A stretch of DNA of 25,286 bases from assembly GCA_027596945.1 (NCBI GenBank), contig JADGJH010000205.1, forward strand, positions 1 through 25,286, written 5' to 3'. The notes below the pieces were generated by a model, which was not told the DNA's origin, did not search any database, and saw only the letters and a list, made by a program, of their open reading frames with translations. Source of the DNA: Physocladia obscura. Lineage: Eukaryota; Chytridiomycota; Chytridiomycetes; Chytridiales; Chytriomycetaceae. Of this stretch, positions 20,535 to 25,286 are shown piece after piece. The position numbers and the translations under genes are program-made. The number at the start of each line of letters is the position of its first letter. Positions within the stretch are counted from its first letter, which is position 1.

Positions 20535-20945
20535 TTTTTTTGTTGTGAAGGAACAAAATAAAATTTTTATTTTAGATTGATTTAAAATCAAGTTAATTTT
20601 TTGCAACGTGGGAATGGTGTGGAAATAAATACTAAAGCTTAAAAATGATTTTGAATCTTGCGGTTTACTAAAAGAAGGGACATAAATATGGCAGCATGAT
20701 TCAGGACAATTAAAAATCAAATTTTGTGCGGAGGTGGCGCAAACAAATTTCGAAAAAAAAAAAGTCAGAGGAGAAAAAATCTACTTGCAAAAAAGTAAAA
20801 GATGAAAGGGAAGAAAGAAAAAAGAAAGCATTTTCTCAAGACAGAAATGCTTTTACATCTCCGTCATGCAGTATAATGGCGCTATGCTGAGCTCGTTACC
20901 TTCATAACCGACCCAGCATTCCCTTTCGAAGAATACTTCGTAGAA
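20535..20945. other. Upstream region of the CCC1-like gene
   Basis: About 410 bp. Holds purine-rich stretches (about 20748-20830) and AT-rich sequence. I see no gene and no confident regulatory motif. From about 20860 CpGs reappear, where the next minus-strand gene ends. Confidence 0.5.
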
Positions 20946-21564
20946 TTATTCGCTGACAGTTTCAACAACCGCTGGCGTAATAAAACTCATTTTCATCAAA
21001 AAAAATCTTAACAGCGCCCAACAAATGTAAGAACCTATGATTAACCCACATTCGGAAACCATAAACACAGCCACGAATTTCGTGAAATTGCTCCTGATTA
21101 TGCTCATGTACAGATCTTTGCTATTGTTACTTTCCACGCTCTTTGACTTCGCTACGAGCTGCTACACAGCCGGAAACGGCATGAACAAAAATCTTTATTT
21201 GGTTCAGCCCTGTTCTCGCGAAGTTGTAGCCTCCCAATGTCATGTTGGTTGCGTTATATATAAATAATACAATATGAATGTATACGCCAAGTGCGAAAGA
21301 CATGCTATATTTAAAGTACTTGCGTTATTTTGCTTGCAGAAGAAGAACCCACACGTACCAAAGTATGATGGACATGTCTACAATAAAGTAACGCGGTTGG
21401 GAGTGCTGATGTTGTTTGGAAAGCAGCAAGTTTGCAATCAGAAGTATTAATGCAACATTGCTGTAACTGTTGTAAAGTCTGACACTGGTATAAATAACTG
21501 TTAGGATAATGATACAAAGACATGCAAGAAGAATTGAGTTATTGGAATCGCTCATTGGTGGCAT
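20946..21564 (-). CDS. Putative multi-helix membrane protein, gene model incomplete
   Basis: A minus-strand gene is likely because the interval has normal CpG content between CpG-poor flanks and several frames are hydrophobic and open. Exon 1 runs from the ATG at 21564 to about 21346 (SILLACLCIIILTVIYTSV, then ALILLIANLLLS, then YFIVDMSIILW). A GTACGT donor with an AAATATAG acceptor near 21304 leads to MSFALGVYIHIVLFIY. A last hydrophobic stretch, TKFVAVFMVSECGLIIGSYI, ends at the stop at 20946. The middle junction (about 21130-21260) needs either a further intron or a frameshift that I could not resolve. It is a protein of perhaps four to five helices and unknown family. It could also be a decaying gene. 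Confidence 0.4.
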
Positions 21565-21609
21565 TTTTGTTTTTTATTTCATCAAACAAGCAATCCCTAC
21601 ATTACAAAT

Positions 21610-21917
21610 TGTTGAATCCTGTACCTGCAGATTTACTTTGAACAATTTTCTGAGCACATTAATTTAATTTTGGTTGAATTATTGTTTATCTTTCTAAGAA
21701 TAATATACTCAAATTTGTGTCTCATTTAAACCATTTCCAGGAACACAAAATCTTTTTCTGTTTGAATTTGTGAGACAAAGTTGGTGTATTAAATTACTTC
21801 ATTCTTCAAAATAAATCCTTTGACAGGAAGTTGTTCATGCAAAGTTTCTGTTTTTTGGGTGCAATAAACAATTTCTCTCAGCTTGTATAGTGTATATTTA
21901 TTTTCCTAAATCTAACA
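21610..21917. repeat. LTR-like repeat, probably a solo LTR
   Basis: A 308-bp unit beginning TGTTGAATCCTG and ending ATCTAACA, i.e. TG...CA like an LTR. Flanking 5-mers are CAAAT and CAACT (4 of 5 identical), consistent with a decayed target duplication. Its beginning recurs at 22049, and its end recurs at the left edge of the window (1-66). No coding content. The family assignment (Ty3-like) is inferred from the copy next to RT fragments. Confidence 0.55.
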
Positions 21918-22048
21918 CAACTTGATGCCATTTGCTACAACTCTATACCACTTACTGCAACACCAACCTATTTTCTGACAAATCAAGTCACTCTGTAACA
22001 TCTTGTGCTGCTTGCTACCCATGCTGTTTCACAACACTGTGCTTCTTT

Positions 22049-22308
22049 GTTGAATCCTGTGCCTGCAGATTCCATTCAAATTGTTTACATGGGGCTTGTG
22101 ATAATTTTAGTCAAAAACTTGTTGTTTATTATTCCGAAAAGAGATCACTAAATAAAAACCCCATTCTTGTGCCTCAAGTAAACTAGTCTATATTAATTTA
22201 ATTTCTGATTCAAATTTATGAGACAAAGTTGGAAGTTAAAATTCCTCCATTTCCGTTGCACAATTTCTTGATCATATACCTGTCAAATAAACAATTTTCT
22301 TCCAATGA
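22049..22308. repeat. Second LTR-like repeat, 3' end interrupted by the DNA transposon
   Basis: Starts TGTTGAATCCTGTGCCTGCAG, matching 21610 onward, and later shares GAGACAAAGTTGG (22220 region versus 21772 region) and AATAAACAATTT just before the transposon end. The last part of the repeat (CAGCTTGTATA...AACA) is missing here because the Harbinger-like element begins at about 22309. Confidence 0.55.
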
Positions 22309-22378
22309 ATGACTTCCAAAAATGAACCAAACCACAAAGCCAAAATGTGTTTGGTCTGGGGGCCAATGGTGGTTTGGT
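22309..22378 (+). repeat. Left terminal inverted repeat of the Harbinger-like element
   Basis: 70 bp starting ATGACTTCCAAAAATGAACC, matching the reverse complement of 25216-25285 at 67 of 70 positions by eye. Contains repeated CCAAA/TTTGGT motifs in both orientations, likely binding sites for the element's proteins. The outermost base is uncertain by a few positions. Confidence 0.85.
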
Positions 22379-22540
22379 TCATATTTTGGTCCAAATGATG
22401 CCACCAAAAATGAAAACCACCAGCCGAGCCAACTTTGTATTCTTCATGCTGTGCTGCATCCACATATTAAATCTACAATGGAAATTTAGTTTTCTTTGAA
22501 CAACCAATAAAAACAGAATAACACTTGAAAATATACTTTT

Positions 22541-22625
22541 TCAATAAATAACAGTTCAATAATAGAGTTTTTTCAATAAATAACAGTTCAATAATAGATT
22601 TTTTTCAATAAATAACAGTTCAATA
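22541..22625 (+). repeat. 32-bp tandem repeat, about 2.7 copies
   Basis: TCAATAAATAACAGTTCAAT recurs at 22541, 22573 and 22605 (period 32) inside the left arm of the Harbinger-like element. A related TCAATAAATAAAAGTT pair lies at 24000 and 24031 between the two genes of the element. Confidence 0.85.
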
Positions 22626-22801
22626 TTTACAGCATCATCAACTTTATTTTTTGCTCTTAATCTCTCTCTCTCCATTTGCAATATCAACTGAACATGATTT
22701 ATTTCACATTGTCTCTCTAATGCTTCTGTGGTTTCATCTGATCTCTCTCCATCTCCATTTCTTTTGCACCAAAAAAAGTACAACAGCACCAGAAAAGCCA
22801 A
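22556..22801 (-). pseudogene. Extra fragment of the DUF6818-type gene 3' end
   Basis: On the minus strand this encodes TEALERQCEINHVQLILQME, related to the true C-terminus at 24087-24200 (ECKEERQLEMMCLQLILQ). It lies in the left arm of the element, outside the working gene, preceded by sequence like the region upstream of the transposase. It is a duplicated remnant, not a gene of its own. Confidence 0.6.
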
Positions 22802-22871
22802 TTACCTATTTGTCATACTGTGTTGCATCTATTTCTGGAATCTACAAAGGAACATTGCAATACTGCACCTC

Positions 22872-23958
22872 ATGAAGCAGCGACAGCAATTACGTGTCTG
22901 AAAGTGCCTGACCACTGCCAATTTGGGATTTCCAAATTTGTGTTTCTTGCAGATCCTTCTTCAAAGCTATAATTCCAACCCAGGAGGATTTATTACTGCT
23001 GTATCTGTTGATTTGAACACTTTCACAGATATTCTCACCAAATTCTCTAAGCATTACATTGTCAAAAGTGGTATGTCTAAACAAGAAAGACTGCCGAAAG
23101 CAAATACAAAGAGCACAGTATTGGGTTTGTTACTACACTTTTATTGTGGAAGTATGGAAAACAAAACATTATGTGAGATGTTTGGAATTCCCCCCTCCAC
23201 TTTATCCCATGTTTTATCAAAAGCAGAAAGCGCTCTACTACTGTCACTCAGGAATATGGAAAATGCTAAAATCAAATGGCCCTCATTTCAACAGCAACGT
23301 GTATGGGCTGAAAAAGTTGCAGTTCATGAGCCATATGTGACAAACAAGTTTGGGTTCATAGACAGCAAAAATTATCGGGTTCAAGAGCCATCTGAAGCTG
23401 ACAGACAAAATTCCATGTATAATAGATGGCTGCATTCTGTTCTAGTTACTGGTGTGCTTTGTTTTGGGGCTGATGGTGAGTTATGTTATATATCCTTCTT
23501 TATTCAATAATCATAGCAAAACAGAGACAATTATTTGGATGAAGTACAGCTGCCCTGGCTCAGGGAATGATGGGGAAATGAGCTGCCTGTTTCAGGAAAA
23601 GCTACTAGACAAATTGTTGACATTACAGAAGTATGGTGTCTGTGCCAATTTGGCTTTTCTGGTGAATGGCAATATGTTCAACAAAATTGTGATGTCACTG
23701 AAGGAAGGGGATCTAAAATGAGCACCAAAAAATATTTGAAAAAGTCTGATGGTTGTTAGCAATGCAATTGTATCTACTCAGCAAGCAGCTGAGTGGGGTA
23801 TGGGATCTGTCAAAAAAGTTTATCGAAGATTACTAATGCCACTTCCATACAATCAAGAACTTCAGGCTGTTAGATTGGAAGTTATTCATTATCTTTATAA
23901 TCTCAGAGTAAGAAGGACTGGGATATCACAAATAAGATCTGTTTTCTTTGAACAATAA
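22872..23958 (+). pseudogene. Harbinger-type DDE transposase (DDE_Tnp_4 / HARBI1-like), nonsense-mutated
   Basis: Exons 22872-23475 and 23525-23958 (49-nt intron, GTGAGT...AAACAG) give a 345-codon frame. It starts MKQRQQLR and has a helix-turn-helix-like N-terminal part (CEMFGIPPSTLSHVLSKAE), then the RNase-H-fold nuclease with all three catalytic acids: D164 (FIDSKN), D217 (CPGSGNDGE) and E291 (AAEWG). It ends LYNLRVRRTGISQIRSVFFE. Three in-frame TGA codons (22899-22901, 23719-23721, 23737-23739) inactivate it. Each is one C-to-T change from CGA (Arg). The first D motif normally reads DGK in many relatives; here DSK. No other frameshift is needed. Confidence 0.88.
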
Positions 23959-24086
23959 GCAATAAAAATACAATAGTAATACTTAAAAATAGACTGGTTT
24001 CAATAAATAAAAGTTAGGATATATTATGTGTCAATAAATAAAAGTTATTTTACAATAAACAAACAGTTCAAAAATAATATTCAACA

Positions 24087-25132
24087 TTATTTCTGATCAT
24101 TCATTCCTCCCTTTTGCAATATTAACTGAAGGCACATCATTTCCAATTGTCTCTCTTCTTTGCACTCCTGTGCTTCTATCTGGTATCTCTCCATTTCCAT
24201 TTTTCTATCTCTTTCTTTTTCTTCTCTTTCTTACTTTTCCCTTGCAATCTTTCCTGTGCAATCTTCTCTTTTTTCTTTCGTTATTCTCTTTCTTCTTTCG
24301 TTATTCTCTCTCTGGTCTCTCGCTATTCTCTCTCTTGTCTCTCGCTCTTCTCTGCTGATTTTTTCATTTTGCATCATAAACATTGCCAGCACCTCAGTCA
24401 TACTTTTCGAATCTTGGTGCAATCTAATAAAACAAAATATGATCACATATGTACATACAGTTTAATATTCACACTTACCCTATGACTGAATCATCAATAG
24501 CCCTTCACTTACAGGCAACACTACTCAATATTGGACTGTCAGCAGGACTGGACCCTGTAGATGACATTTGCCACTTACCCACCAAAATAGCCAGTAGTTC
24601 AGAAGGCATCAGACCAACTTGACTTGTTACAGCACTCGCACTCCTGGAAAGATATTAAAACAGAACACATGTTAGATGAGGGAAAAATAAAACACCTTTA
24701 CCCAATTGTTGGCTGTGATTCAATAACTGGAGGTAACACAGGGAGCACAGGTTGCTCATTATTGCTTTTTTGCTGCACTTTGACCAATTGGCTGAACTCT
24801 TCCCAGTTTCCTTTGCTGTCGGCTCCAGTGTCATCATCCAACACAACAGTATCATTCTTTTCATCAATTTGTCATGCAGCTTGCTTTGCACAGACTACTT
24901 GCGGGGGACAGGTAGGGTTGCCAGTTGGTTTTTTATGGTTCTGTAGCTTTTTGAACTTGTTCTTCAGTGCTTCAACATCTTGATTGTAGTCAAATACAAC
25001 GTAACGAGTATGTACTTGCTCCCATTCATTGCTGTCAGAGGGGAGAATGTCTTTGATTACGTCCAACAGATTATCAATTTCATGTGGCCGTCAATTGTAC
25101 CCGCGTTGTTTTGATTTGTTTTGTTTTTGCAT
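24087..25132 (-). pseudogene. Myb/DUF6818-type partner protein of the Harbinger-like element, nonsense-mutated
   Basis: Minus-strand exons 25132-24702, 24643-24479 and 24423-24087 keep one frame of 310 codons. The N-terminal domain (EIDNLLDVIKDILPSDSNEW, then ALKNKFKKL and KKPTGNPTCPPQVVCAKQ) matches the DUF6818/Myb-like pattern seen in transposon partner proteins, which bind DNA and help the transposase. The middle is acidic and Pro/Ser-rich. The C-terminus is a long charged coiled coil (EERETRERIARDQREN and on) ending in a LQLILQ helix. Four stops interrupt it: TGA 25091-25093, TGA 24872-24874, TGA 24505-24507, TAA 24231-24233. The coiled-coil DNA is a pyrimidine-rich low-complexity tract on the + strand (about 24200-24360). 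Confidence 0.78.
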
Positions 25133-25215
25133 TTAGTTTTTATTTTATTTTATAAATATTCTTGTGGACCACATTTGTTCAGACAATTTTTTGGTCTCAA
25201 CAGATTTGGTCCAGG

Positions 25216-25285
25216 ACCAAACCACCATTTGCCCCCGGACCAAACACATTTTGGTTTTGTGGTTTGGTTCATTTTTGGAAGTCAT
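25216..25285 (-). repeat. Right terminal inverted repeat of the Harbinger-like element
   Basis: Reverse complement of this segment equals the left repeat (22309-22378) at 67 of 70 positions. Just inside it, further ACCAAA/TTTGGTC motifs occur around 25190-25215. The window ends one base beyond the match. Confidence 0.85.
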
Positions 25286-25286
25286 C

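Larger units (their letters stand above)
22309..25285 (+). mobile_element. Harbinger/PIF-like DNA transposon, two-gene, degenerate
   Basis: The element spans nearly matching terminal inverted repeats and carries a DDE transposase on + (22872-23958) and a Myb/DUF6818-type DNA-binding protein on - (24087-25132), arranged tail to tail. This two-gene plan (catalytic protein plus Myb-like partner) is the standard for PIF/Harbinger elements. Both genes keep complete exon structure and reading frame but hold seven nonsense codons. The left arm (22398-22865) contains a partial tandem copy of internal sequence. The target duplication cannot be read because the right end coincides with the window end. 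Confidence 0.85.

Noticed and set aside
20106..20720. 204-codon minus-strand frame as a stand-alone protein
   Set aside because: Its first 60 codons precede the good ATG at 20534, and its end runs into the 179-nt intron; the middle is exon 1 of the CCC1-like gene.
24147..24485. Plus-strand Ser/Phe/Leu-rich frames
   Set aside because: Complement of the charged coiled-coil repeat of the DUF6818-type gene on the minus strand.
1..25286. tRNA, rRNA or CRISPR-like features
   Set aside because: No cloverleaf A/B-box pattern, rRNA motif or regularly spaced repeat array seen on either strand.

Overview
This is a stretch of a compact, intron-rich, AT-rich eukaryotic nuclear genome, almost certainly fungal. 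The fungal evidence is FTR1-type iron permeases with paired RExxE motifs, a CCC1-type vacuolar iron transporter, a PMT protein O-mannosyltransferase with MIR repeats, and short introns (mostly 50-84 nt, GTRAGT donors). The Harbinger-like transposon with a Myb/DUF6818-type partner and the apparent CpG decay of transposons suggest an early-diverging (chytrid-like) fungus. That placement is inference; nothing in the window proves the phylum.

Layout. 1-2650: transposon graveyard with a degenerate Ty3/gypsy retroelement (RT and integrase fragments, an LTR tail at the left edge); I count only two CpG dinucleotides by eye. 2883-5323 (+): GT61-family glycosyltransferase A. 5611-6988 (-): iron permease FTR1-A. 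7297-8145 (-): membrane protein of unknown function. 8252-9897 (-): START-domain protein. 9937-11890 (-): GT61 paralogue B. 12066-14870 (+): PMT, divergent from GT61-B across 175 bp. 14871-16019: transposon-like debris. 16020-17429 (+): YqjM-type Old Yellow Enzyme. 17668-19014 (+): iron permease FTR1-B, with an in-frame TGA or an 81-nt intron that removes a membrane segment. 19325-20534 (-): CCC1/VIT-like iron transporter with an extra N-terminal helix. 20946-21564 (-): poorly resolved multi-helix protein gene. 21565-22308: LTR-like repeats. 22309-25285: a nearly complete, about 3-kb Harbinger-like element with 70-bp inverted repeats and two convergent genes, both killed by nonsense codons.

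Two themes tie the gene block together. Iron: two plasma-membrane-type ferric permeases and one vacuolar iron importer lie within 15 kb, though no FET3-type ferroxidase is visible. Glycosylation in the secretory pathway: two GT61 enzymes and one PMT. The START protein and its downstream neighbour share a recurring helix motif and may work together at a membrane. Exon boundaries were placed by reading both strands, checking phase continuity, and comparing the paralogous pairs with each other; the joined reading frames all close to multiples of three.
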